A stretch of 64,000 bases of DNA from Larix kaempferi. Its lineage: Eukaryota; Streptophyta; Pinopsida; Pinales; Pinaceae. How positions within the stretch are numbered: the first letter of the stretch is position 1; each line of letters begins with the position of its first letter. The translations under genes and the position numbers were made by a program. The notes beneath the pieces were generated by a model. The model did not search any database and had not been told where the DNA came from. It saw nothing but the letters and a program-made list of their open reading frames with translations. The stretch covers positions 5,703,001-5,767,000 of the forward strand of contig BSBM01000870.1 in NCBI GenBank assembly GCA_027924585.1, written 5' to 3'. Shown in pieces: positions 33,501 to 45,244 of the stretch.

Positions 33501-34145
33501 GAAAAATTTGAGGATAGTTGATCTGTAGGAGCCAAGATTTAGCAAGATATTTTCACTAATTAAGAACCGATCCAAACATTTGGAGATCATTTCAGGCCTG
33601 AATCGCTCATTTGACCAGGTAGGCCCAATAGAGTCAAGATTAATATCAACATGAAAGAGGATGTCAGAATGATGGATGAAGAAATCAGTAAGAGGATCCT
33701 TCCTTTCTTTAGGGCCCTAGAGTTCACTACTGTAAAGAGTAAGGTTTAGATCCCCCAAGGATGAGATGAGGACGAGATACGAGATCACTAGAAAATAATA
33801 CCTCCTAGAAGGATTTACACTCATGTGAAGGGGCATAAATACTTAGTAGATTTACAAAAATATTTAGAGGATTGGAGAAAACAAAAACAATAATATAGTG
33901 GGAAGATATTACCGATGGTTGGAGGGTGAGAACGTTTGTCCAACCCAGAGCTAGTCCTCCAGAAGTCCCAACCAAATCAACAGTAAGGAAAGATCACTCT
34001 GGAATTACCTTATGCAAAATATTTGAGGCCACCTCCGTAGAACACATTGTCTCTTGTATATACAGAACTGTAGTATTATTCACCTTTATCAGTCAATATA
34101 AGGATCTTTGTTTTGAGGGGATCCCCAACCCTCTGACGTTCTGAG
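30561..34145 (-). pseudogene. LINE ORF2: endonuclease, reverse transcriptase, zinc finger, RNase H
   Basis: The apurinic-like endonuclease starts near 34145 with QNVRGLGIPSKQR, continues with GDLN near 33740 and ends with SKCLDRFLIS and SDHFPILLEL (about 33590-33460). RT begins near 32680 with YRTISLCNCIYKVISKVIA, then KLDLSNAFVKVNWLFLR. The stretch that should carry GLRQGCPLSP is missing after LINGAPSP. The active site reads FVYDILIF, so the first Asp of the FVDD pair is Tyr. The RT C-terminus is at 31835-31515 (WDSLCLPKSF). A zinc-binding region with FPLCNESSESINHL sits near 31160. RNase H at 30839-30561 has YGFSDKSSQGNPGRSGAGG and NNYVELMGL, the archaeal-type form known from some plant L1 elements. 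Many stops and frameshifts. Confidence 0.88.
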
Positions 34146-34702
34146 AAAGGATTCATTGTTTAACCCGAGCTTGGGTTGCTTTGCTAAGGGCCCCTTGTAT
34201 TGTTGATTGACGATCAGTTGAAATTTCCTTCTTCGATTCAGACTGAGCTAATTCCAAAAAGGATTTTCGACCCTAAGTTGAATGGGGGATAATCTGCTGC
34301 GATTGGCAAATACCACTAGATTGTCCTTCAATAGATTTTCTAATAGATATGGTGACATACCTCTTGTAAGAAGAAGGAACATCCTGAGAATGTATCGAGG
34401 ATGCAATTGGAGTAGGGTATGCACATTATTCAATTATAGAGAGGGCAATGACCGGGCTGGAAGGCGTTTTGCAAACGCACCCAATAGATTCCCCCATCAT
34501 AACCTTTTGCGGTGGAGACCCCTCGTCAGTGTTGACAGTGACTTGCTTGTTGATAAGCTTGGATTATAATTCCTGGATTCTCATTTGAAGAGCAGTCATA
34601 ACCTATGCAACTTCTTTATTTACCTTCAAGAATTCTTGATGAATTTCCTCTATGTCCACATCCTTCTTTAGTTTTTTGTTCTGAACCGGGGATAATGATT
34701 CA

Positions 34703-35844
34703 TCACCAAAATTTGAGGGAATCATTACCAGGTACATTCCTCCAACATTTCGATCTGGCTTTAGTAAAGGACCAGTTTAGATGACCATGTGATCTACAAT
34801 GGGTACATCGATAGGGAAAATTCTTGTAATCTAGTGTTTGCATGAAATAATCATCCCTAGCTTCAATAAGGAGGATGACATCTAGAAGGCATAACACAAT
34901 ATCCATCTCAACACATATAGAGGCCATTGAAATAGTATTTTTCTGGGCAGTTTCTAGTGCGACCTTAAGGAAGCTTCCAAAGTGTCCCCTATGGATTTTA
35001 ATATGTTCTCGTCCTATAATTTGACTAGTAAACGTGGCAACTTTACCCACAATGCCATTTTATGGATACACTCTCAAATAGGATCAAAGTTGGCATGCCA
35101 ATGAAATAGGGTCAAAGAAACACTCCCCCAAACCATGCTCCATCCATGATAACCTGAAGATCCTCAATTTTCTCAAATACAAAGGTAATATACCCTCTAG
35201 AACCTGCATGGAGCAAAGGTTCATAACCCAGGAAATGAGCCTATATGCATTGAACCCATTTCTTGAGATCGACCTCCAAAAAACCGTCTTGCATGAAACT
35301 TTCCAATTAAATAAAATTTAGTGTAATGAAGAATCTTTTCATGTATAATTTGAGGATTTATTAAAACCTTCATCTCATCCATTGACTTCTTGATACATTG
35401 TGCCCTCTTTTTGCATCCTCCGGTTTTCTCTGGAGCCAGGGGGTTAAATTTAGGAGAAAGGGGGAGAACCTTAGGAGTTGAAGGAGAAGAAGGGTTCTGA
35501 GGTAGGTCAATAATGGGCTTAGAAGCAGTAGGTAAATCACTTGATGTAGGAGGAATGGAAGTATCCAAGTAAAAGACTGAATGCATAAGGGGAGAGGAAA
35601 ATAGTTGTGAAGAGTCGTAAAACTTCAAGGATCCAAAAGGAATGGGGAGATCCCCCTCTAAAGTGATTGATTGCACAGGAGAAACCTTCAAAGTGTGAGC
35701 CTGCAAGACGCCATTTGGTATGAAACAATATTGTGATGCAATGAACTTCGAACTGGCGTAGCCATTACTTTTGGCTTCTTGGAGCCACCCATCGCTCCTC
35801 CAAAAAACCATATATATGTGTGTGTTTTCTCTCACAATCATCAT
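34703..35844 (-). pseudogene. LINE ORF1, gag-like protein with zinc knuckle
   Basis: The first part (35844-35221) has a Pro/Ser-rich low-complexity N-terminus and then KFYLIGKFHARRFFGG, typical of the start of the plant retroelement gag-like domain (DUF4283). The second part (35050-34703) has the ASICVEMDI segment and a zinc knuckle, YRCTHCRSHGHL. Its fourth ligand, normally Cys, is not in place. In active elements ORF1 binds element RNA. Stops and a gap of about 170 bases between the parts show decay. Confidence 0.75.
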
Positions 35845-35870
35845 GGATTGTTGAGATTTCTTGGTGAATT

Positions 35871-37370
35871 TTTTAATTTATTTTTGCAGAATTTTCTCTA
35901 CTTGACATCATCAATGATACTAGTGATAGAAGTTCTCTGAAAAGGGTCACCATATAACTTTTTCCGTGGAAGGTGTGACTAGATTATAATATTTTCAAGA
36001 ATGAATGAAGACATAACGCTTCTTAGTTCCATATTTGCCAAAATTGGGGGTCCTAGCTGATCTCCAGGCATAGAGGAAAAGTACAATAAGTTAGAGTTTT
36101 ATAGAGAGTTAGATAAAATATAATTACTTTTAAAAATAACCATCATAAGCATAGGTCCATTAATTGAAATAATTGTTTGTTACATATGCATGAAGCCACA
36201 ACCGCTCATAAATTATTGATTGTTGCATTTTTTTCTTCTTCTTTTAAAAGTCATGAAGGCAATTATTGTCACACTAGATCAAATGAGGTCTATAAGTAAC
36301 CCTCATTAGATTATGTATCGGCCGGATACAGATGGATGTTGTCTCCCTCCACATATCATTCCATTCACCTATACTCTATTTAATTGACTAACTAGATGGG
36401 ATTCGTTCCCCGCAATCACAGCGAGATGAGAATATGTCGCCACGTTATTACTGGACTAAATGTAACTCACTATTCCACGTGTACACTCGGAGTGTAAAAG
36501 ATCATCGCAAATTACAAAGCAACAGTAAAGTAATTGACATTATTATCAGAATAATAATAGGTTGTATTGCCTAACTCGAACTTTCCCAACCTATCAACCT
36601 ATAGAGCACTGTAAGCTTTGGAACAATAATTGAGAGGAGTGAATAATTTTATTTTATTTTTTTGTCTTTCAGTATCACCACTGTTCAACGTGTTCACTGA
36701 TGATGTGAAAGATCATCGCGATTCACAACTTACATCACACTAGTTGGTAAACCCTAATTTTGTGGGATATGAATTTGGCATCTACAATTTTGATCATAGT
36801 TTTACTTTAAATTTCATTTTCCCCATTTGAAACATGTTGGAGGGTTTCCAAATCGGCTTATGATAGAATGGGCGCACGCTTCCTCCACTAAATTCTAGAG
36901 TGGAAGACAGAAACAAGTAGAATGAGCAATTCGCAACCAATCATTCAAGGTATTTGTCACCAATAATAGCGATCAAAGAGGAAAAGTTCCACGCTAGTAT
37001 CGACCGACTAGCAAGAGGACCGCCACCAAAAATAGGGAACACCACGCACGGGATCATCCTCAAGATTGCTATTAGGCAGACCAGTTTCGGATGTTGTTCG
37101 GGGTACATCTTATGCATCAATGTGTGGAGGTTGAGTGCTTGAGGAAGTCAATATTCGAATCTATAAGAAAAATGAAAACTAACACACAGTCCCCACACGA
37201 ACATGTTACCAACCTTTTTTTAAACATTTGATATAAATGATATCAAAAAAACTTCAACTTCGTTCATAATGAAGCATATCATGTCTGAAAGTTCTATGCT
37301 AGATTTGGATCAATTATGATATGTTGTAGATATGGATCATGTATAAGAAAACAGGGTATGATTCTAATTG
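35871..37370. other. No gene recognised
   Basis: Two similar phrases, about 36478-36515 and 36688-36725, share GTGTAAAAGATCATCGC-like wording and may be a diverged duplication. No coding signal. Confidence 0.35.
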
Positions 37371-37640
37371 TGGATGGTCGTTAGCAGTGGACTAGTTCAG
37401 ATTTAAAACATTACACACAAGGTCATGAGTTCAAACAATTGTGAAGTTCAATCTCACCTATGGGTTGTAAATTTCGTGAGAGAATATTGCAATCACTCAC
37501 AAGCGCACTACTTGCAAACCCTAGTCCATGATTTATGCACTGACAAACAACCCAACAAGTGGCTAGATTCAACTATCTTATACAGAGTGAGAGTTAGCTT
37601 TCGAACGGTGACCTTTATGGATGGTGCATTATAGGTTACA
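37371..37640 (+). mobile_element. Candidate tRNA-derived SINE
   Basis: TTAGCAGTGG at 37381-37390 fits a polymerase III A box, and GAGTTCAAAC at 37427-37436 fits a B box about 40 bp later, followed by unrelated sequence, as in plant SINEs. A simple A or T tail and target duplications were not clear, so the call is tentative. Confidence 0.35.
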
Positions 37641-39213
37641 ACTGTAACCACATATATCAAGCCAATATATGGTAGGGATTCCATGGCTTCATGTAAGGTT
37701 TGTCCTTACACCAAAACTTGTAGATTTTGGTAAACTTTCCAAACCAAGCACATTGTCCCACGATCCCAGTGTGGAAATTAGTCTACATTATGTTTTCAAA
37801 GGCCCCCTGACGACATAATTCGGGGAAATGAACATGTGAACTGTTGATGCTAAAAATGACATGGTTAGGGAAACAACACATTAAACATCCTTGGAGGGCT
37901 AATCAAGGGGAAGAAGGGGATGGAATTCTGGGTTGCATTAAGATCCCTCAGGTAGATATGATTATCACAGGTTGAACAATGGGGTTAAGTACATAAAGGA
38001 AATGAAACCAAAGTTGGATAAGCTTGATGAAGTACAAGAATGATTTCAAGAAAATAATGTTAGTCCGTTAATAAATCTAAATGAGACTTATCTAACCATG
38101 TATGTGTTAATTATTAAAAGAAAAGTGATTAAATGCAAAATATTTACAATAAAATAAAAAAAGGATTATTGAAAAATATTCTAAGAAAATAACGGTTAGT
38201 CACAGGTGTAAAAATGCATTTATAATTAAACCTATTATGGATCTAGTGTGAATAAAGATAGCATCTTTAACTGTGTAGAAGAAAATATCCAGTTTCATAA
38301 ACTTTTGAATTTGTAAATTGCACACCGAAATGAAATAATTGAACTAAACAAAAAAAACAATTTTGTGTTTGTAGTGTTAGTACCAAAATGGAATGATAAC
38401 GTATGTTTCCTCTTTGAGTAAATAATTTTTACAACAGTTGGAAATTTAGCATTTTGCTCAAATTTGAAATTTTAAATGCAATCAAAGATCTCACTTCATT
38501 AATGCAGTTATATCACTTTATAAACATTGAAATTGTTGGCTTAGTTGTTTGCATAAAAATTTCTCAATAAATAAAATTAAGTGCATAACATGATGCAAGA
38601 TGGCCACCTTTGTTGGAATTATCTAGGGCCAATCAAACATTTATATACATGTTAGTATAGAAAGTTGAAATATATATATATACAAACTTGTAAACCAAGA
38701 AATAAAAATGTGTACAGTCCAATTACTTACATAAAATACAGTGTTGCAAAATGTACAAAAAAACATGAAAATGGTAGTAGAGATGAATAAAAAAACGAAG
38801 AAAGACACAAATATGCCTAAAATCAGATTTTATTAAAATATGGAATTTGATAGTCATGAGTACAATAGATCGTGGCCGGTTTAACCACTGAGAAAGGGAG
38901 GTTTCTGAGACCCTACGCAATTCTCAACAGCTCAAGTTCATCTGGTAAAACTAAGATAGCAGGAGGAGTTTCCGCCCATGCAATAACCTTAGTGCATGAA
39001 AAAATCAATAGGAAAAATATGTAGGAGAAAATGAAATGCACAAGGAAAAACCTCTTGGGGAAGGACACTCTCCCTCAAGGTAATTTTTAAGGGCAAAATT
39101 TCACCAATTGACTATTTTTGGGGCTTTTTTTCAAAAAATAAATTCACTATTTGGTCATTTTTAGTCTCTAATATCACTTATATTTACATAAAATATGTTC
39201 TTTTATCATAATA
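37641..39213. other. No gene recognised
   Basis: AT-rich DNA with a short (TA)n at about 38673-38681. No ORF stands out. Confidence 0.4.
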
Positions 39214-39360
39214 TTGGCCAAAATTTACACATTTTTGTAGTAAAGTGTATGTTTCATATTTAATATTCACCTAGATCTATATATATATATATATTTTTCA
39301 ATCCAAAATTATCGCCTAGCATACTATACTTAAGTATAATATTAGAATCCTTAAAAAATA
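39214..39360 (-). repeat. Dispersed repeat, copy 2 (inverted)
   Basis: Reverse complement of the repeat at 27969-28113, with matching limits. It contains an expanded (TA)n run at about 39277-39294 that the other copy lacks. Confidence 0.85.
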
Positions 39361-41452
39361 CCATGCTCTTCCTTCACCCTAATGGATGGACCTGGACTAT
39401 AGCCTTATCCGCAATGGCTACCTGTTAGGCTCATGGAAAACTGATTATGCGGGGACAAATGGCAGAAGTTAAAAGATATCACTACCCACTTCTTACCTCC
39501 GGGGCAAGATGATGGTTTCGGGAACTTTGTCGAACTCTTAAAGGTTGCGACACGTAGTCGAAGTTCTTCGAGAACTATGTGGGGAAGGAAAAGAGTTCTC
39601 GCAACTATCGAGAGTTCAAAGGCCGCACGCCTCTTTGCATTTAGTTTTTTCAATGTGTGTATGAAATGAGGGTGAGCCGCGGTAATCGACCCTCACCCTT
39701 GGATGCGAAATGAAACATTCTATGAATTTTCAAGAATGAGTGACACTTTGAAAGCCTAATGATGCACTCTAGAAGTAGTAAACCCACTCAAGTCAAGGTT
39801 AGAATATGAATACTCCATGGGCTAGGTCCGAAAGGGAAATACCATTTGGGAGCCCCTCCCTTAAAAAAAAAAAACCTAGGTCTACAATTCTTCGGCAATA
39901 TCGTATGATTCTTTGCAACTACTTGAGTGGAGATATCAAGCTTTATATTATTTCGATGACTATAAAGCTTCTAAGCAAAACATGCACTCTTGTGGCATGT
40001 GAACAAGGATAGGTCACAAGTTAAGTGCCATGAACAAGTTATATGTTACTTGTTCTCCATGCTTAGTTGTAATCACAAGTTGTTGTGTATGCCTTAACTA
40101 CCTATTATCTTGTTTAGTTAAATAGATTTTCTATCACTAAGTATTATCCATGCATGAGCTATGAGTTCTTTTTATATATTTTTTTTTATAATTATTTATT
40201 GTGAATTTTGAAACAACCATAAAGTCAATGTGGAATGTAATTAAATACCAAGCAGAATGCAAAACGCTACGTTCTCCTTAATGTTTGTGGTTGTTTCTCT
40301 ATCAGTTTTTGTGTGTCGACCACCCGATCTTGTCATTGTTTGAGGATGAAGCTGCCATATCTATGATGACTGTCTAAAATGGAAACGAAACCTCATTTTT
40401 GGTGTTTGTATGGTCCATTTGTGTTCGCTTGAGAGCATAGTTCGAGCTACTGTTTGTGGGCCAAGACTGGCAGAGTGAAAATATATCTTTTATGGCTGAC
40501 CTTGAACTTCAGTGTTTTTACCTCTCGTGATACCCACTAACTTCGGTGTTTTTCATGCTTCGCTACTAATGTCTTTCTGCTTCATATCTCTTTGGTTTTT
40601 CCATCTCCTTGCTCGGCTGATTTAGGCCAACGAATTATTTTTGTCGTCTCCGCTCACTGATCGTGCCTGCTTGCGAATATGATCTCCTGCACTTCTTGTT
40701 CGTCGACATGACAAACATAATGGCACACGGGCGTATCGCGCTCTGAATCCACCCAATCGAGACTATAAGAAACCTCGGTTCTTTGATTATACGGTGTAAT
40801 TGGGATGTTTGTGGTGTGTTTCCGTTGGTGTGCAAGAACACTGTATGTATCCTCCCTTAGCCCGCGCTATTCTGCATGTAAAGTCCCTCGGTTGCCGTGG
40901 CTTCTGCATTCATGGTAATTCGTGCCTTTTGCTATGAGTGTAGTTGGAGCGTCAGTATGGAAACATTGGTATCTTTGGAGCTTTTTGGTCCACCAGGGAG
41001 TCATGGGCTCTTTTCTCGTTAGGGTTAGGTTATTTGCTTTGTAAACGCAGGTCTTACTCCCTCCCTCGCCGCGTGGGTTGCCTGGTCTGTCACAACCGCT
41101 AGGGATTCTTCTTCTGTCACGTATTCAGGTGCAAATTGCCTGTTGCATAATGCCTGCAATTGAACGTTTTTTCCTTGTATGTCAGTGTTGCGTTGGAGCC
41201 GTAGATGCCTCTGCCATGGAAACGTTCCTTTGTCTCTGCGTTCTTTCAAACATTTCCCGCGGTTTGCAGTTTAGCGTTTCTCTGCTATGTGCATACCAAA
41301 ATTATAAAATATAAAATTACTCCACTTCATGGAAAAGGGTGTTACGTGGGTATGGAGAAGTACATGGATAGGGATATGGTAACAGAAGGGGATAAAGGTA
41401 AGGGAAGATTTTGAAAAATAAATGAAAGGGGACCAACAACGCAATCTCCAAT
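39361..41452. other. No gene recognised; less AT-rich from 40220 on
   Basis: Base composition shifts toward GC at about 40220-41290, as in a gene flank. Short ORFs there (41078-41314 plus, 41025-41249 minus) carry no motif I recognise and overlap each other on opposite strands. Confidence 0.35.
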
Positions 41453-41540
41453 AAAAGAGGAATTTTAGAATATTTTCTTTTATAATCATAAATAATCATA
41501 AAGGGAATATGATCTATGATAGGTATAAAGGGCATTTATT
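41453..41540 (+). repeat. Dispersed repeat X, left fragment
   Basis: Matches 48789 to about 48911, starting AAAAGAGGAATTTTA and running through GATCTATGAT to a TTATT at 41536-41540. The match to copy X ends here, exactly where the right fragment at 46566 takes over. Confidence 0.75.
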
Positions 41541-41832
41541 ATGTCTTTTTGACATTTAGTTTTAGAGTAGTGCTATTAATCTGGGCTTGGGATGAAATGT
41601 TTGGTAAACTGTAACAAAAGCTTAAAGCAATATTTTTATTATTAATTTTGTTGATAAATAAATGTTTTTTCTATCTTCTTATTGGATCAAACTTATATGA
41701 CATAAGTCTCGTTTTTCTAGGAGCGGGTGGCATGCTTATCTGAGCGTATCCTACTTCCTAATTGCCTATCATGCTTCCTAATTTAGCTTATCATGCTTCC
41801 ATCACTAGAGACGCCTTCATCATTGTGGAATG

Positions 41833-43173
41833 AATGCCTTTTTAGACAAAGAGTAATTGAAGAAGGGAGACACCATTTGTTCCCAAATAAAGCTCGGGAT
41901 CTGTGGTGCCTCTATCCAAATTGCAATTGCAATTTTGTCTCCAACTTATGCAGAATCTAGTTGGTGCCTGGATAAGCTCGTGCTCATGAAATATTCGGAC
42001 TACCATTCTACCCATCTTTTTCAACGTTGTTCGTTCTGAGGTCAGCCATACAGAGAAGGATGGAGCGTACGCTAAAGCCCCACAGGGAGCTCGAGGGGAA
42101 GACAACATCCGACCCTCAAACTGGTCAAAAGAAGCCATGGTACGCTTCAGAAACTATTCAAAAATGGAGAGCTGCACTTTCATATGTTGCGGATCCGAGC
42201 GGTTTTGTTTATAAGTCACTTCCATCTCCTACAGATCCTTCGAATTTGTGTTATTTTTTATTTGTCTGATTGATAAAGCTGCATGATATACTTATTTCAC
42301 ATTTGTTTATTTTTCATTTGTCCGATTAATATGCATGATCACATTAGGGACATGGAAAGAAAGATTGCGAAGGAAGGATTGCCCCTTCGTCTTTGGGATT
42401 GCAGGACCAGCAACATTGATGATTGGTTGGAGCCACAGACAACTGTAAGCTTAGACATTAATTACATTTTAACATTTAAAACTTTTCATTCACGACTAAG
42501 ATATGTTTATTATGTTTATTGTATTGTTCTTTTCAATGAATAGCTAATAAACGAAGTTCGTGGAATTAAGATGGTTAGTCGTGAGGGTGATATCTTCCGA
42601 CATACTCAATTTTGGCGTTGGTTGCGAAACTCTCGAGCATTCAAAGGCTTAGAAATGAGGCTTAGACATTTGAGACTTGTTGCAGCTGAAAAAGGTTATT
42701 TAGAAGACATATTGAGGAGGGTGCAATGGCCGCATCTGATATGGCTCCGTTCGTATGGATGTAACTATTCTTCTCTCCCTGACTCGATTCCGATGAAGAA
42801 TTTGAGAGTTTTAGAAGTGGAGGGGAGCATATTGAGGAAACTATGGCCACATCAATCTCAAGTAGGCAAATATATATGTTTTGCGGTTAATATTTTCGTT
42901 TAAATTCACTTGGTAGACTCCGTCATCGATTCATATGTTTTAGAAGTGCAGTGGAGCATATTGCACTATCTGTGGCCACACCAATCTCAAGTAGGAAAAT
43001 ATATATGTTTGCGTTTAAATTTCATTTTGTAGACTCAATCATAGATCTCTTATGTTGAGACTTCAACGTTGCAGGCGGTGCGTCTCCAGCTGTGAGAATT
43101 AAATATCATTGGTCCCCTTTCAGAAATTCCAAAGTCTATAGGGAAGCTCAAGTACCTCGAAAGGATTGCTTGA
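41833..43173 (+). pseudogene. TIR-NBS-LRR resistance gene fragments (NB-ARC deleted)
   Basis: TNL proteins are intracellular immune receptors. The TIR part (41833 to about 42215) lacks its N-terminal beginning and reads GDTICSQIKLGICGASIQIA and SPTYAESSWCLDKLVLMKYS, then in shifted frames a SEVSHTEKDGAYAKA and WRAALSYVADPSGF block. The ATP-binding NB-ARC core (P-loop, kinase-2, GLPL) is absent. The next fragment (42330-42444) is the MHD-like DHIRDMERKIAKEGLPLRLW region. A clean intron, 42445-42543, leads to an LRR exon (42544-42861: LRHLRLVAAEKGYLEDILRR, MKNLRVLEVEGS). After a donor at 42862 and an acceptor ending at 43074 comes a third exon with GPLSEIPKSIGKLKYLERI, ending at a TGA at 43171. 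The LRR wording resembles conifer TNLs. Frameshifts and a CGA-to-TGA stop confirm a pseudogene. Confidence 0.85.
42808..43062 (+). repeat. 129-bp tandem duplication across an LRR exon end
   Basis: GTTTTAGAAGTGGAGGGGAG at 42808 recurs, diverged, at 42937. The duplicate carries the last 50 bases of the LRR exon, its splice donor and the first part of the intron. Confidence 0.8.
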
Positions 43174-43652
43174 TTTTCTCCTATCGAAGTGATTTAGCTC
43201 TATTCCTTGTGTGTATGAGTGATTTTCTCCTACCTAAGTGATTTAGCTCTGGGATCGATCTTTCTGGTCGTTTCTTGCCTCAGATCTGTCTTGAAAGCTT
43301 TCTGAGCTTCCGGTGCTGGCTTTGTTTGGAGAACCTTGATGTTTACATGTAAGAGAAACGGTGCATAACATAGTGCAGATTGTAATATCATTTAGGGCAG
43401 TTGCCAAAGTGAGACATTTTTCCATTTCTGTAGTGAATTTTGCCTTGCATCCAATCTCGATGGGTCCTTTCAATGCTTAAGTAATATACCTTTTTCTTTT
43501 GTATAGTTTGAAGATGATGTAATTATGGGCTATTTAAGTTTTTAAATTGTACCCTGGCAAAACTATGCTTGAAAATGACTATGAATTTTTTACAATTTGC
43601 ACAGTAGCTTCTGATATGCTTGTTTATCTTGTCATTTACTATTTTTTCATAG

Positions 43653-44909
43653 TCTTCTTCATATGAGAATCTCTCTCCAAAAGTGTTAAAATAAGTTGCA
43701 AAAGAGTTGAATAATCTCATGGATACTCCCCCTGAAGGTGTTCGAGTTTTACTGAACTATGATTATCTACAATATTTGTAGACATTGAAGGGCCAAGTAT
43801 TGTCAATTTTATTTTATTTTATTTTTTTTAATTTTTACTTTTTCATAATTTTTCCAAGAAGTTCTTATGTATTTTTATGCCTTATTTCAAATATTTATTC
43901 CCCATGTGTATTTTGCGTTATTCGTACTTGACTAGTTAAGTGATGATACATTGATTATTTTATTTTCTTAAATGAAAGCTACTGTCATTTTACCACTTTG
44001 TATTATGATATTTTAAATTTTCAATAATGATAGTATTTAAGTCTGGGGATTCTAGTTGTCGCTATATGATTTTTTTATCAGTTGTTTGAAGGAATTTTTT
44101 AAGCAATAGACCTTTGTTATTATAAAGTAGTATGATGAGTGTGCTGGAATTTTTGGGTATTCTGATTATGCAGTTGGAAGCAAATTTCGCAGTTGTCTAT
44201 AGTTTTTTCAATTTTGTCCTAGACCTTTTTTGAGTTTTAGCCTTACTAATCAAGCAAGTAATTTTGCATCCTTAATGTTAACACTTTGCTGCTAATATGC
44301 TGAAATGATACCTCCATGTATATTTTCAACTGCCTTCAGTGTTGTATTTTTTCTTGTTTGCTTGAAAGGCTAAGTTTTCAAAAACAGAGAAAAGGAAGTG
44401 CCTGATGATTGTGTTGTTTTTTAACTTATAGCTGGCACTCCTTATGAAGGTGGCCTTTTCCGCATAAAACTGGTCCTCTCTCGCAAATTTCCTCTCATTC
44501 CTCCAAAAGGTCATTGCTAAGTGTATCCTTGCTATTTGAATTGAATTCTTAATGTTAAGTTGCATTATTCCTACTTGAATTGATTACATGTTTCTATCTT
44601 CTAAAATGAAAGTATACACATGCTTCTTAGGTTTAGATTATTCTTAATTTGAATAATATCAGCCACTGCATGGATGCATTTCTTTGTTCTTGCAGTGTTA
44701 TATACAAACCACTCTATATTCTTATTCCCTCGTCTTAAATGTCTCATTTAAGTGAGAAAGTCTAGTCATCTTTTTTGTCCTTGTATTGAATTGCAGGCTA
44801 TTTTATTACAAAACTCTTTCACCCCGACATTGCAAACAATGGAGAAATATGTGTGAATACTCTTAAGAAGGATTGGACAGCAACCCTAGGATTGCTACAT
44901 GTGCTCATT
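43653..44909 (+). pseudogene. UBC22/UBE2S-type ubiquitin-conjugating enzyme fragment, three exons
   Basis: E2 enzymes carry ubiquitin on a catalytic Cys. Exon 1 (43653-43796, after acceptor TTTTTTCATAG) gives ENLSPKVLK, a TAA in place of Gln, then VAKELNNLMDTPPEGVRV and, after a one-base shift, FVDIEGP. Exon 2 (44432-44509) gives [20 protein letters not shown]. Exon 3 (44797-44909) gives [20 protein letters not shown], with the catalytic Cys in EICVNT, and [15 protein letters not shown]. Introns 43797-44431 and 44510-44796 keep GT..AG ends and correct phases (T and Gly codons split). The stretch covers roughly the first 105 residues; the rest of the UBC fold (the RCLLIEPFPE part) and the C-terminal tail are missing. 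Because introns are present, it was copied as DNA, not from mRNA. Confidence 0.85.
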
Positions 44910-45134
44910 GTATGATTAATATCCTTATTATCTTTTTGATATTTTATTATTTATAACATCCTTTACTCTCTCTGATTTATAAGGCTTTCCATGCATTGGT
45001 TGTATAGGAGGAAGCTTAGGTTTTGGAAATGTTGTTTAGTTGGAATGTAATCCTTAGCATCCATTATTTCGTTCATACTTGAAAAACATACGAACAGATA
45101 GTACATTGGTGTTAAGTAGCTATTTTTGTCATAG

Positions 45135-45244
45135 AAACATTTGGAGAGATACTTTTATGGTTTTGTGGAAGTGGATGGCAATCGATACTCCATGAGGATA
45201 TTCTTTGAAATCAAGAAGCATAAATATCTAGAGGCAGTTGACAA
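45135..45244 (+). pseudogene. TOPLESS-type corepressor exon fragment
   Basis: The 110-bp exon lies between an acceptor (TTTTTGTCATAG) and a donor (GTAAGT at 45245). It encodes ERYFYGFVEVDGNRYSMRIF and continues FEIKKHKYLEAVDK. This matches the CTLH segment of TOPLESS/TPR corepressors, where that domain helps bind EAR-motif repressors. No other TOPLESS exon was found nearby. The frame is open. The preceding E2 exon ends in phase 0 and this exon begins in phase 0, so an E2-TOPLESS fusion transcript would stay in frame. Confidence 0.75.

Larger units (their letters stand above)
30430..35870 (-). mobile_element. L1-type LINE (non-LTR retrotransposon), nearly complete, inactive
   Basis: Reading from right to left on the minus strand gives, in order, a gag-like ORF1, endonuclease, reverse transcriptase, zinc-binding region and RNase H, which is the architecture of plant L1 elements with an RNase H tail. 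The 3' end is placed at an A-rich tail (plus-strand run of T at 30425-30433). The 5' end is near 35870. Target duplications were not found. Its size, about 5.4 kb, fits the family. Confidence 0.85.

Noticed and set aside
41078-41314. Possible gene in the GC-richer stretch before repeat X
   Set aside because: No domain, no splice-supported extension and an overlapping minus-strand ORF of the same quality.
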